Below, one piece after another: positions 1 to 8,046 of a DNA stretch of 40,327 nt. The DNA comes from Thiobacillus sp. UBA3361 (GTDB taxonomy: Bacteria > Pseudomonadota > Gammaproteobacteria > Burkholderiales > Thiobacillaceae). Within the stretch, counting starts at the first letter, position 1, and the number at the start of each line of letters is the position of its first letter. The stretch is taken from NCBI GenBank assembly GCA_002360535.1, contig DEQR01000015.1, positions 1-40,327 of the forward strand. The letters are read 5' to 3'. The notes under the pieces were generated by a model that did no database searches, was not told the origin of the DNA, and worked only from the letters and a program-made list of their open reading frames with translations. Position numbers and translations under genes: made by a program.

Positions 1-3000
1 AACTCCACCAGGCGGTCGATACGGCGCCGCTGGCCGGCCGCGTCCAGGTATTCCAGTTCGTTGTGGGCGGCCAGGTATTGGCCGGGGTCGAAGAAGGGGC
101 GCAGTTCCGGACTGGCGAGGATGCGGTCCGCCATAGCCGCCGCCGTGTCTCGGGTTTCGCGCGGCAGGTGTTCCAGTTCCGGCGCCGGGCGCGGTGCGGC
201 CCCGCCCGACGGGGCCGCCTCCAGGAACAGATGCACAGCCGTCCCCAGCGCCGTTTCGGCGGACTCGGGCGGGCGGCGCGTGCCGACCGGCCTGGGCGCC
301 GGCGCGGACGCGGACAACGTCTGGGCCTCGCCAGCCGCCTCCCCAGCGGGCCGCGGGCACGAGGTCATTCCCGGCAATCCCTCCTGCTCCGCACGCGCCA
401 GCCCCTGCCGGGCCAGCTCCAGCCAACTGCCGCTCCCGGCGCTGGCCAGGCCGCTGATGAACAGGGCCTGGCGGGCGCGGGTCATGGCCACATAGAGCAG
501 GTTCAGGCGTTCCCGCTGACGCAGGGAGTGTTCCTTCTCGAACAGGGGATCGCGTGCCGGGCCGCGGGTTTCCTTGTTGCCGAAGAGGGAGAAATGCGCC
601 GGCCGCGCACTGTCGGCCGGCCAGTCCAGCAATACGCCGGCATGTTCCCGGTCGCGCCCTTCATCATCGGCCTTGATGAGGAACACCACGGGTGCCTCCA
701 GGCCCTTGGCGGCATGGATGGTGAGCAGGCGAACACAGTCGCCCGCCTCGGCCGGCGGCTCGTCCGGGGCCTCGTCGCCGGCCTCCCGGCGCAGGGCGCC
801 CAGCTCGGCCAGCAGGCGGGACAAGCTCGGATAGCGGCCGCCCGAAAGCCGCAGGCTCAACCCCAGCATCGCATGCAGGTTGGCCCGCACGCCGGGGCGC
901 AGGTGCGCGGGCACGGCAGCAGCGTAGCGGGCCTCGAGGTCGGCGCTGTGTAAGATGCGGTCCAGCAGGTCATGCACCGGCTCCCGGTCGGCGCACGCCA
1001 GCCAGTCGGCCAGCAGGCCGGCCGCATGACTGACCGCAGGCGGGGCATCCGTCTGCCCGGCCCAATACGTCAGGCGCTGCCACCAGCCGGGTTGCGGCAG
1101 GCCGCTCAGAATGAAGAGCTCGTCATCACTGCAACCGCAGATCGGCGACTTGAGCAGCCTGGCCAGGGCCAGGTCGTCCGAGGGCGTGGTCAGCCAAGTG
1201 AGCAGAGCGATCAGGTCGCCCGCCTCCAGGGTATCCAGCAGGCCGCCGCGCCGGCTGGTGGCGAAGGGGATGCCGGCCGCCTTGAAGGCGGCCTCGAAGC
1301 TTTCCAGACCGGTGCGCGAGGCGCTCAACACGAAGATGTCGCCGAAACCGGCCGGGCGCGCGCCCTGCTCGTCGGCCAGCATCAGGCTGCCCACCAGCCC
1401 GCGGATACGCCGGGCCACCATCCCCGCCTCCGCGGCGCGCTTGTCCACCTCCTGGACGGGCGGCTCGGCGAGCGGATCGCGCCAGGCCACGGGCTCCATC
1501 TCCGCCGGCTCCGCGCGCGGCGCCTCGATCAGCTCGCACCAGCCGGGCAGCGCGGTTTGATGTACGGCGTGGCGGGCGTAGATGGGGTAATCCTCGCGTC
1601 CCTCGAACACGCCGTTGACCCAGGCCGCTACACGCGGCGCCAGACGCCGCGTGGTGTGGTTGGGCAAATAGACGGCCTGATAGTCGCGCGCCAGAAGGTC
1701 GCGGGCCGCCTCGAACAGTCGCGGTTCGGCGCGCCGGAAGCGGTAGATGGATTGCTTGGGATCGCCCACCAGAAAGAGGCTGGGGCGCTCCCCGTCCGCC
1801 CCGTAGGCGCGCAGCCACTCGCCCAGGACCTGCCACTGCAAGGGATTGGTGTCCTGGAACTCGTCCAGCAGGATGTGCTTCCAGCGCGTGTCCAGCTTGG
1901 CCATCAACGCCGGGCCGTGTTCCGCGTCGGCCATCAGCCGCCAGGCCAGCCACTCGGCATCGGTGAAGTCCAGGGCGTCGCGCTCAGCCTTGAGGCGCTG
2001 GAAATGCGTCAGGAAAGGCACACCCACCGTCAGCACCAGCCGGTTCAGGCGCAGGCCGGCCTGCTCCCGCAGCCGGTCACGGGCGGTCAGGACCTGCGCG
2101 GCGAGGGCGAAATGCAGTTCGACAAAGCGCTCGGCGCCGCCCGCATCGTGGCGTTTGCGCATGGCATCGCTGAGCTTCCAGGCACGGGGTTGGCCGGCGG
2201 CGGTCAGCAGTGCTGCCTGCAGGGCATCGAACGTGGTCGCCTCCTCCGCCCCCTGCTCCCAAAAGACCAGTGCCTGGCGCAGCAGCCCGGCCCGTTCCGA
2301 GGCCTCGCGCACGCCCCGGCCTTCCCGCTCCAGGATGGGGAGATAGGCGCGCAACTGCGCAACGAACGCCCTATCCGCCAGCAGCTCGCCGACGACCGGA
2401 CTGTCTTCCTCCAAACCCACCAAGTCCCGCAAGGCCTGCACCGCCTCCCCCTGCGGATCGTCGCGACCCTCCGCCCAGGCCCACCACTCGGCCCGGCGGT
2501 CGAGAAAGGCGAACAACAGGCCTTCCACGGTGATCTGCGGCCACTCCGAGAACAGCGACTCCAGGGCCTGTGCCGCCGTGCCCAGGCCCGGCCGCCCCAG
2601 GGATTCGGTGAAGGTGAACCAGGACTCCTCGCGCAACAGCATGGCCTCTTCCAGCAGGGTGGAGGGCGGCCTCCGGGTCAGGGGCGCACGGCCCAGCAGT
2701 TGCAGGAACCAGCCGTGGAAGGTGGTGATCATGGGCCCCCGCACATCCAGCATGACCCGTTCGAACAGGCCACGTGCCACAGGCAGCACGGCGTCCGACG
2801 CCCTTTCGTCAAGGCCCCGTTCGCGGAGAAAGGCCAGCGCCTCGTCGTCCGGCGCGACAGCCAGCCATTCCAGCCAGCGGTAGAGCCGGTCGCGCATCTC
2901 CTCGGCCGCCTTGCGTGTGAAAGTAATGGCCAGCAACTCGGATGGTGCCGCCCCCGCCAGCAGGAGGCGGATCATGCGCGACACCAGCAGCCAGGTCTTG

Positions 3001-3077
3001 CCGCTGCCGGCGCAGGCCTCCACCACCGCATTGCGGCCGGGATCCAAAGCGGTCAACGGGGAGATGTCTCGGTGCAT
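1..3077 (-). CDS. AddA/RecB-type UvrD-like helicase-nuclease, 3' end outside window
   Basis: About 1025 codons are visible; the C terminus runs off the left edge. The chosen ATG at 3077 starts MHRDISPL and lies shortly before the Walker A motif ACAGSGKT (about residues 19-26). The next helicase motif is TFTRKAAEEM. Farther on are the Walker B/DEAD-box-like DEFQDT (about residue 403) and GDPKQSIYRFRRAEP (about residue 435). The last visible residues (FFDPGQYLAAHNELEYLD) look like the entry to the RecB-family PD-(D/E)XK nuclease domain. Family knowledge: such proteins unwind and resect double-strand DNA ends, usually with an AddB-like partner, to load RecA. The catalytic nuclease residues would lie outside the window, so AddA-like rather than plain UvrD is a likely call, not a proven one. 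It is transcribed away from the pilin gene. Confidence 0.9.
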   Translation of the reverse strand, partial: MHRDISPLTALDPGRNAVVEACAGSGKTWLLVSRMIRLLLAGAAPSELLAITFTRKAAEEMRDRLYRWLEWLAVAPDDEALAFLRERGLDERASDAVLPVARGLFERVMLDVRGPMITTFHGWFLQLLGRAPLTRRPPSTLLEEAMLLREESWFTFTESLGRPGLGTAAQALESLFSEWPQITVEGLLFAFLDRRAEWWAWAEGRDDPQGEAVQALRDLVGLEEDSPVVGELLADRAFVAQLRAYLPILEREGRGVREASERAGLLRQALVFWEQGAEEATTFDALQAALLTAAGQPRAWKLSDAMRKRHDAGGAERFVELHFALAAQVLTARDRLREQAGLRLNRLVLTVGVPFLTHFQRLKAERDALDFTDAEWLAWRLMADAEHGPALMAKLDTRWKHILLDEFQDTNPLQWQVLGEWLRAYGADGERPSLFLVGDPKQSIYRFRRAEPRLFEAARDLLARDYQAVYLPNHTTRRLAPRVAAWVNGVFEGREDYPIYARHAVHQTALPGWCELIEAPRAEPAEMEPVAWRDPLAEPPVQEVDKRAAEAGMVARRIRGLVGSLMLADEQGARPAGFGDIFVLSASRTGLESFEAAFKAAGIPFATSRRGGLLDTLEAGDLIALLTWLTTPSDDLALARLLKSPICGCSDDELFILSGLPQPGWWQRLTYWAGQTDAPPAVSHAAGLLADWLACADREPVHDLLDRILHSADLEARYAAAVPAHLRPGVRANLHAMLGLSLRLSGGRYPSLSRLLAELGALRREAGDEAPDEPPAEAGDCVRLLTIHAAKGLEAPVVFLIKADDEGRDREHAGVLLDWPADSARPAHFSLFGNKETRGPARDPLFEKEHSLRQRERLNLLYVAMTRARQALFISGLASAGSGSWLELARQGLARAEQEGLPGMTSCPRPAGEAAGEAQTLSASAPAPRPVGTRRPPESAETALGTAVHLFLEAAPSGGAAPRPAPELEHLPRETRDTAAAMADRILASPELRPFFDPGQYLAAHNELEYLDAAGQRRRIDRLVE

Positions 3078-3123
3078 CGCAGCCCTCAGTCAGAAAATCC
3101 AATGCGACCTGCCGCGATTAGGC

Positions 3124-3152
3124 AGGCGACTGCCGCAAATTGTCAGTCGCCT
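3124..3152. repeat. Perfect 9-bp inverted repeat
   Basis: AGGCGACTG (3124-3132) and CAGTCGCCT (3144-3152) are perfect reverse complements around an 11-base loop. There is no T-tract on either side, so it is not a typical terminator. It lies 47 bases upstream of the helicase start codon, in its probable leader, and about 160 bases upstream of the sigma-54 promoter. It could be an operator or an mRNA hairpin. Confidence 0.5.
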
Positions 3153-3314
3153 ATCATCGAAGCGGCCCGGATATCGCCCCGCCAAACCCGGCGGCATACC
3201 ACCTGGCGATTATCGCACCCGCTGCCAACACCCGATGGATCAAGGGTGTAGCGGCCCTCTAAAGATATTTCCCGCGCAACCGATAAAGGCTTGGCGCGAA
3301 ACCCCGTCCCCTGT

Positions 3315-3330
3315 TGGCACGCTTCTCGCA
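3315..3330 (+). promoter_or_regulatory. Sigma-54 (-24/-12) promoter of the pilin gene
   Basis: The sequence TTGGCACGCTTCTCGCA matches the RpoN consensus TTGGCACG-N4-TTGCA with one mismatch (TCGCA). The invariant GG (3316-3317) and GC (3328-3329) are exactly 10 bases apart. A start site near 3341 would give a leader of about 44 bases before the ATG at 3385. Family knowledge: type IV pilin genes in many Proteobacteria are transcribed by RpoN under the PilS/PilR two-component system. That the same holds here is an inference. Confidence 0.85.
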
Positions 3331-3384
3331 TTTAGCCAGTTGCGGCCCTGATGGGCGCCCTATTCAACAGACAGGAGATTGAAC

Positions 3385-3834
3385 ATGAAACAGATGCAAA
3401 TGCGAGTACGCGGTGGCCAATCCGGCTTCACCCTGATCGAACTGCTTATCGTCGTGGCCATTATCGGTATTCTGGCGGCCATCGCGGTGCCTGCTTATAC
3501 CAGCTACAAGAACAAGGCCAAGTTCTCCGAGATCATTCAAGCCACGACCACCGCGAAGCATGCCGTGGAATTGTGTTTGATCAACGGCAATGCCGCAGCG
3601 GATTGTGACGAGAATACAAATGGCATTCCAAGTGGTTTCAGTGCCTATGGGGTGGTTGGTGGCATTTCGGTCGCCAATGCCAGAATTACCGCCACCGGTA
3701 GTGGTAGCGGACAGTGGTCGGCTCTGAACAACGTGACATATGCCATTCAGGCCGCTTCTGCCGGTGGCGGCGGTGGTGTCACATGGTCGTTTGACGCTGC
3801 CAACAGTACATGCGATGAAGCCGGGCTTTGCTGA
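3385..3834 (+). CDS. pilA: Type IV major pilin precursor (PilA/PilE-like)
   Basis: This 149-residue protein is a type IVa prepilin. A 14-residue basic leader ends in Gly14, followed by the mature N terminus FTLIELLIVVAIIGILAA, so prepilin peptidase would cut between Gly14 and Phe15. Glu at mature position 5 is present. The hydrophobic alpha1 helix is followed by a glycine- and serine-rich globular part with four cysteines; the last two (CDEAGLC) form a very short C-terminal loop ending on the final residue. I chose ATG 3385 because a good ribosome binding site (3371-3378) precedes it; an in-frame TTG six bases earlier is less likely. It has its own sigma-54 promoter and a strong terminator. 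The putative oligosaccharyltransferase directly downstream suggests the pilin may be glycosylated. Confidence 0.93.
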   Translation: MKQMQMRVRGGQSGFTLIELLIVVAIIGILAAIAVPAYTSYKNKAKFSEIIQATTTAKHAVELCLINGNAAADCDENTNGIPSGFSAYGVVGGISVANARITATGSGSGQWSALNNVTYAIQAASAGGGGGVTWSFDAANSTCDEAGLC

Positions 3835-3850
3835 CCGCAACTGAATAGCT

Positions 3851-3876
3851 AAAACGCCGGCTTTCGCCGGCGTTTT
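3851..3876 (+). terminator. Rho-independent terminator after pilin gene
   Basis: AAAACGCCGGC (3851-3861) pairs perfectly with GCCGGCGTTTT (3866-3876) around the loop TTTC, giving an 11-bp stem that ends in T residues. It sits 17 bases after the pilin stop codon. The A-tract on the other strand could also let it act in reverse. It lies only 13 bases before the first possible start of the next gene. Confidence 0.9.
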
Positions 3877-3889
3877 ACTTTCGATCCCT

Positions 3890-5839
3890 TTGCTTCATAC
3901 CTCCGTCGTCTTGCACTTGCTGGCTGGTGCTTTGCTGGCCGCATTGCTGTTGCCCTTATCAGCGTTGCCCCTCTTGTTCCTGCTGGGCATCGTGACTCTC
4001 GCACGCCCTCGCTTTGAATCGGTCTGGAAAAACGCCCCCGCGGATTACTTGATGCTAGCCTGGTCGGTTTGGCCGCCGCTGACGTTATTCTGGAGTATGG
4101 CCACGGGATTGGCGATGGAGACCCTTGCGGGGTTGCTGTGCTTGCCTATGAGCTATTGGGCCGGACGGAAACTGATCCAGCAGTACCCGCAGCACCAAGA
4201 AGTTGCGTTAGCACTATCTTGGGGATTGCTTGCTTTACTGGCCGTTTGGGGGGCCATCCAGAACCCGGGCGACCTGTACACAGGGAAGCCCCAAGGTCCC
4301 TTCATCGACCCCAACACCTATGCAGGAACCCTCAACCTGTTGGCGCTGCCACTTGTTGCTGCCTACCTGCAAACCGACCTGAGAAGCACCCCTCCTTGGG
4401 TGAGGACAGGATGGCTGGCCATCCTGGCTGTTGCGGCATTTGCCTTCCTGCTGGTGTCCTCCCGCGGCGCGACCTTAACCCTCCTGGTGTTGCTACCCTT
4501 GCTGCTTTGGCAGGGGCGGCACGGGCCAGACCTGCGCCGTAAACTGGCGCTGCTGTTTGTAGCGGTATTCGCCGCCTATGGTGCGGCGAATCTATGCATC
4601 AGCGAGCGCAGCGAGATCATCTATCGGCTGGTTGCCACCACCCAGACCGGCGATAGTTCCCGCATGATGCTGTTTAGGAGCGCCTGGGCAATGATCGAAA
4701 ATCAACCCTGGATCGGCACTGGCCTAGGCAGTTTTCGACTGCTATATCCCCGTTTCCGACACCCGGATGAGATCGGTAGCGCCGGCGGTTGGGTACACAA
4801 CGACTATCTGCAGCTTTGGCAGGAGGCAGGGCTACCCATGCTATTGGGCTTAGTGGCGTTGGTTTTTCTGGTGGCCCGAAGCGGGCTGAAAAATTCTTCA
4901 GACAACCCTGCGCTTCTTGGGAAATTAGGCCACTGTTGGTCGTTTGGAATTCTGGCCGTCCTGCTTCAGGCCGTGGTGAATTTCATGGTCTATTTCGCCT
5001 TTCTAGCCTGCGTGATCGGGTTCTACCTGGCGCTTACTGGCGAACGCGGTCTGCTGCCACGGACCGTGTCCTCACAGCATCTACGCGCCAAGAACTGGGC
5101 CAGGTACGCATATGGCTTTTTGTTGGCCTATCTGCTTATCGGCCTGTTGGCCGTGGAGGCCCTGACCAGCCCAAACCGTCGATTCCAGTCATTCGTCGCG
5201 GCCGCGACGGGCAACTCCTCGAGATATGAGGCCAGCCACATCGTCTCCATTATTCAGCCTCACCACCATGCGCCCCATTACCTCATGGGCTCATTTCTGG
5301 CCGATCCGTTTCATGTACTAACGGGTGGCCCGGCAATACGAGGTGCAATGCTGCGAGAAGCACTAATCCATTATGACCGAGCCAGTGAATTGGCACCTTG
5401 TTACCTGCCCTATGGCGTCGAAATGGCGAAGGTCTGGGCAGAGATACCCAGCATTCAAGGCAGGACGGGAGCGGAGAAGGCCTTGCGGGACAATCTAGGG
5501 TGCAACCCCGGTCATGGCCTGAGCCATTATCATCTGGCTAGGCTCGTCCAGAAAACCCAGGGCCGGGACCAAGCGATCCCGATATATCGCAAGGGGCTGG
5601 AACTAAGCCCTCAGCCCATCGACAGACTACTTTTGGCTACGGCAGCCGCCGGTCTGATTGCCAACGACAATGGTCGGTTGACCAAACTAGCGGACGATAT
5701 GGCGATGCGCCTGTTGTTCATGGAGCGCAATCCGATGGCTGCGATCGACCCGCGTTATTGGCAGGAGGCGGAATACACACTGTTTGCCCATGACCCCCGC
5801 CTGTACATGCGCTGGGTTGCAAACACGAACAAGCCCTGA
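3890..5839 (+). CDS. Wzy_C/PglL-like O-oligosaccharyltransferase or ligase with C-terminal TPR-like region
   Basis: A polytopic inner-membrane protein of about 649 residues. The first 400 residues hold many hydrophobic segments and the O-antigen ligase/polymerase signature WVHNDYLQLWQEAG near residue 300, in the large periplasmic loop. From about residue 510 to the end it is soluble, with TPR-like helical pairs (for example HYHLARLVQKTQGRDQAI). This layout fits PglL/PilO-type enzymes that transfer undecaprenyl-linked glycans to pilin; its position after the pilin gene supports that role, but an O-antigen ligase is also possible. The start is unclear: the frame opens at 3845, has no ATG before 4051, and the first candidate is TTG 3890 with no evident ribosome binding site, just after the pilin terminator. 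Base composition is more A+T-rich than most of the window. Confidence 0.75.
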   Translation: MLHTSVVLHLLAGALLAALLLPLSALPLLFLLGIVTLARPRFESVWKNAPADYLMLAWSVWPPLTLFWSMATGLAMETLAGLLCLPMSYWAGRKLIQQYPQHQEVALALSWGLLALLAVWGAIQNPGDLYTGKPQGPFIDPNTYAGTLNLLALPLVAAYLQTDLRSTPPWVRTGWLAILAVAAFAFLLVSSRGATLTLLVLLPLLLWQGRHGPDLRRKLALLFVAVFAAYGAANLCISERSEIIYRLVATTQTGDSSRMMLFRSAWAMIENQPWIGTGLGSFRLLYPRFRHPDEIGSAGGWVHNDYLQLWQEAGLPMLLGLVALVFLVARSGLKNSSDNPALLGKLGHCWSFGILAVLLQAVVNFMVYFAFLACVIGFYLALTGERGLLPRTVSSQHLRAKNWARYAYGFLLAYLLIGLLAVEALTSPNRRFQSFVAAATGNSSRYEASHIVSIIQPHHHAPHYLMGSFLADPFHVLTGGPAIRGAMLREALIHYDRASELAPCYLPYGVEMAKVWAEIPSIQGRTGAEKALRDNLGCNPGHGLSHYHLARLVQKTQGRDQAIPIYRKGLELSPQPIDRLLLATAAAGLIANDNGRLTKLADDMAMRLLFMERNPMAAIDPRYWQEAEYTLFAHDPRLYMRWVANTNKP

Positions 5840-5924
5840 TTGGTCTGTTACCGTGAAGGCCAGGGCTGAAGCTGCGTCGTGTATTTCACTCGCCTCTTAC
5901 CTACATATGCTTAGGCGGATTCGC

Positions 5925-7073
5925 TCACAGGCGTGCGCTGCGTGCCTCCAGCCTATATGCATTGACATCACTGTCGAATCCCCGCCCCATCACCAGCACC
6001 TTGAACAACTCCCCCATCTCGGTCGGCGCAACCAGCTTCTGCACCGCGGCCGCCTGCCGGTAGTACTCCACACTGCCCGGCTCCAACTCGCCCAGTAATT
6101 CCAGCAGGCCTGCGCCGAGCAGGAAGCCGGCCTGGCTGTCGTAGCCCAGCAGGTCCAATCCCATCTCCCGCCCTGCCTCGGCCGCGGCGCTGAAATCCAC
6201 GTGGGCGGTTATGTCGTTCAGTCCGGGAAGCCAGAAGGGGTCGTCGTGGGCATGGTGGCGGTAGTGGCACATGAGGGTGCCGGCGCTGCGCTGCGGGTGG
6301 TAGTACTCGGCACGCGGGAAACCATAGTCCAGGAACAACAGCACACCCCGCTCCAGACGTTCCGCCAGGGTGGCAACCAGGGCCGGACCGGCCAGGCCGA
6401 TCTCACTGAGATAGCCGGGTTCGGCGTTAATGGCGCGGGCAGCTTCCAACAGCGGGCCATCCTGCAAGGGACATTCCTCCCAGATAAAACCGTCCTCGCT
6501 TGTCGCCACCCCCCGTTCGAACCAGCGCTCGTCGCCCCAGCGGACCAGATGTACGGGTAGGGCATCCAGTACCTCGTTGCCCAGCACCAGGCCGGTTATC
6601 TGATCGGGCAGGGCATCCAGCCACTCCAGGCGTTCCAGCAGTCGTGGCGCCTGGTGTTCGAACAGAGCACGCTGCCGCTGGCACAGCTCGGCGCTGGGTT
6701 CCAGCAGGCGATAGCGCGGTGGCAGACTGCCCAGCCGCTCCAGTTCGAGCAGCAGGTCCAGGGCCAGCCGCCCGCTGCCGGGACCCAGCTCCAGGATGTC
6801 GCCGGCCGTCTCCGCCAGAACTGGCGCCGCCAGGCGGGCCAGGGTGCGGCCGAACAGGGGGGTCAGTTCGGGCGCGGTGACGAAATCCCCCGCACCGCCG
6901 AATTTGCGAGTACCGGCGCTGTAATAGCCGAGCCCGGGGGCGTACAGGGCCAGCTCCATGTAGCGGGCGAAGTCGATCCAGCCGCCGGCGGCGGCGATCT
7001 CTGCGCGAATGTATTCGGCCACCCGGCGGGTGTGGGCCAGGGCATCGGGACCGGGTTCGAGTAGAGTGGGCAT
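5925..7073 (-). CDS. MidA/NDUFAF7-family class I SAM-dependent methyltransferase
   Basis: The 382-residue protein matches the DUF185/COG1565 family in length and layout. Near the N terminus is WIDFARYMELALYAPGLGYY, then KFGGAGDFVTAPELTPLFG, both hallmark family segments, and then the SAM-binding glycine motif ILELGPGSGRLALDL (about residues 92-107). The mitochondrial homologue NDUFAF7 methylates an arginine of a complex I subunit; the substrate of bacterial members is largely unknown, so I give no specific reaction. It starts at ATG 7073, 31 bases from the start of a divergent oxidoreductase gene, and its 3' end faces the oligosaccharyltransferase-like gene across 85 bases in which I see no clear terminator. 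It appears unrelated to the glycan operon. Confidence 0.9.
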   Translation of the reverse strand: MPTLLEPGPDALAHTRRVAEYIRAEIAAAGGWIDFARYMELALYAPGLGYYSAGTRKFGGAGDFVTAPELTPLFGRTLARLAAPVLAETAGDILELGPGSGRLALDLLLELERLGSLPPRYRLLEPSAELCQRQRALFEHQAPRLLERLEWLDALPDQITGLVLGNEVLDALPVHLVRWGDERWFERGVATSEDGFIWEECPLQDGPLLEAARAINAEPGYLSEIGLAGPALVATLAERLERGVLLFLDYGFPRAEYYHPQRSAGTLMCHYRHHAHDDPFWLPGLNDITAHVDFSAAAEAGREMGLDLLGYDSQAGFLLGAGLLELLGELEPGSVEYYRQAAAVQKLVAPTEMGELFKVLVMGRGFDSDVNAYRLEARSARL

Positions 7074-7104
7074 GGCGGCTGTGCTAGGGTTGGGCGGAAT
7101 AGTA

Positions 7105-8046
7105 ATGGACTCTCACCTCATGCGCGTCGCCATCCTGGGCGCGGGACCCGCCGGCATGTCCTGCGCCAACGCCTGTCTGAGCTTCGGTCTGGAACCCGTG
7201 GTCATCGAACGGGCTGATCACGTGGGCGGCACCCAGCGCGCCAATTTCCATCCCAACCTGTGGATGCTCGGTTTCCCCGACGAAACCGGGCGGGAGATGA
7301 CGGGGCGGCTTTCCGGCCATTTTCTCGACCTGCCCCTCACCCTGCACCGGGGGGCGGCATTGCGCGAGGTGACGCGCATGGACCACGGCTTTCGGCTCAG
7401 CCTGACGGGGGCGAACGCTGCCTTCACCGTCGATGCCGACGCCATCGTCCTGGCCACCGGCATGCTCCCCCGCGCCACGCCGGAACTGGAGGCCGTGGCC
7501 GCGCGGAGCGCGCGGGTGATCGTCGGCCCCCTCAACGACGCCATCCGCGACCGGGTGCGGGCCGGCCGGGTGCTGATCCTCGGCGGTGGCGACAACGCCC
7601 TGGACCATGCCCTGTACCTGGCCGAGCAGGGCAATCAGGTGCGCGTCTGCGCGCGACGCGTCTTCTCCGCCCGCAAGCCCTTTCGGGAAAGCTGCGCGGC
7701 GCGGCGGGACATAGAGCTGCGCGAACATTGCGTGCCGGACGCATTCACCCCCGAGCCGGATTCGGTCAAGGTGACCTGGGGGCGCATCACGGTACGCTAC
7801 GACTGGCTGCTCGTGATGTACGGCTACCGGCCAAACACCGAAGCACTTGAAACCTTCGCGGCGGACATCCGGCCGGTGCTGACCGACAACGGCCACATCC
7901 ATGTGGACAATTGGCAGCGCACATCAGTGGCCGGTCTCTACGCCGCCGGCGACGTGACCGACAGCCCCCAGCCCAGCGTACCCACCGCCATCGCCCAGGG
8001 ACTCACGGCGGCCAAGGCCATCGAGCGGGATTTGCAGAAGCCCTGA
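7105..8046 (+). CDS. FAD/NAD(P)-binding oxidoreductase, thioredoxin reductase-like fold, no CxxC
   Basis: A 313-residue two-dinucleotide-domain flavoprotein. The N-terminal FAD motif is VAILGAGPAGMSCA (about residues 8-21), the NAD(P)H motif is VLILGGGDNALDHALYL (about residues 156-172), and the C-terminal FAD-contacting motif is GLYAAGDVTDSPQPS. Size and order fit the thioredoxin reductase-like family. However, no redox CxxC lies before the NAD(P) domain, where thioredoxin reductase carries one; that stretch reads ARSARVIVGPLNDA. It is therefore more likely a ferredoxin/flavodoxin-NADP reductase-like or other flavoprotein. ATG 7105 was chosen; ATG 7120 (MRVAIL) is also possible. Its last 123 bases overlap the 3' end of the WbpM-like gene on the other strand. 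Confidence 0.85.
   Translation: MDSHLMRVAILGAGPAGMSCANACLSFGLEPVVIERADHVGGTQRANFHPNLWMLGFPDETGREMTGRLSGHFLDLPLTLHRGAALREVTRMDHGFRLSLTGANAAFTVDADAIVLATGMLPRATPELEAVAARSARVIVGPLNDAIRDRVRAGRVLILGGGDNALDHALYLAEQGNQVRVCARRVFSARKPFRESCAARRDIELREHCVPDAFTPEPDSVKVTWGRITVRYDWLLVMYGYRPNTEALETFAADIRPVLTDNGHIHVDNWQRTSVAGLYAAGDVTDSPQPSVPTAIAQGLTAAKAIERDLQKP

Larger units (their letters stand above)
3078..3384. other. Intergenic region between helicase and pilin genes
   Basis: This 307-base stretch separates two divergently transcribed genes and holds no convincing coding sequence. It contains an inverted repeat at 3124-3152, a sigma-54 promoter at 3315-3330 for the pilin gene, and a purine-rich ribosome binding site (acaggaga, 3371-3378) seven bases before the pilin ATG. 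It is visibly richer in A+T than the flanking helicase gene. The activator sites expected upstream of a sigma-54 promoter should lie between about 3150 and 3280, but I could not assign one. Confidence 0.7.

Noticed and set aside
972..3251. Long plus-strand open frame (759 codons) opposite the helicase gene
   Set aside because: It is antisense to a gene with intact helicase motifs; its composition (glutamine, arginine, glycine, histidine) is that of a shadow frame in high-G+C DNA, and it has no recognisable domain.
5840..5924. Terminator between the convergent oligosaccharyltransferase-like and MidA-family genes
   Set aside because: I found no G+C-rich stem followed by a T-tract in this 85-base stretch.
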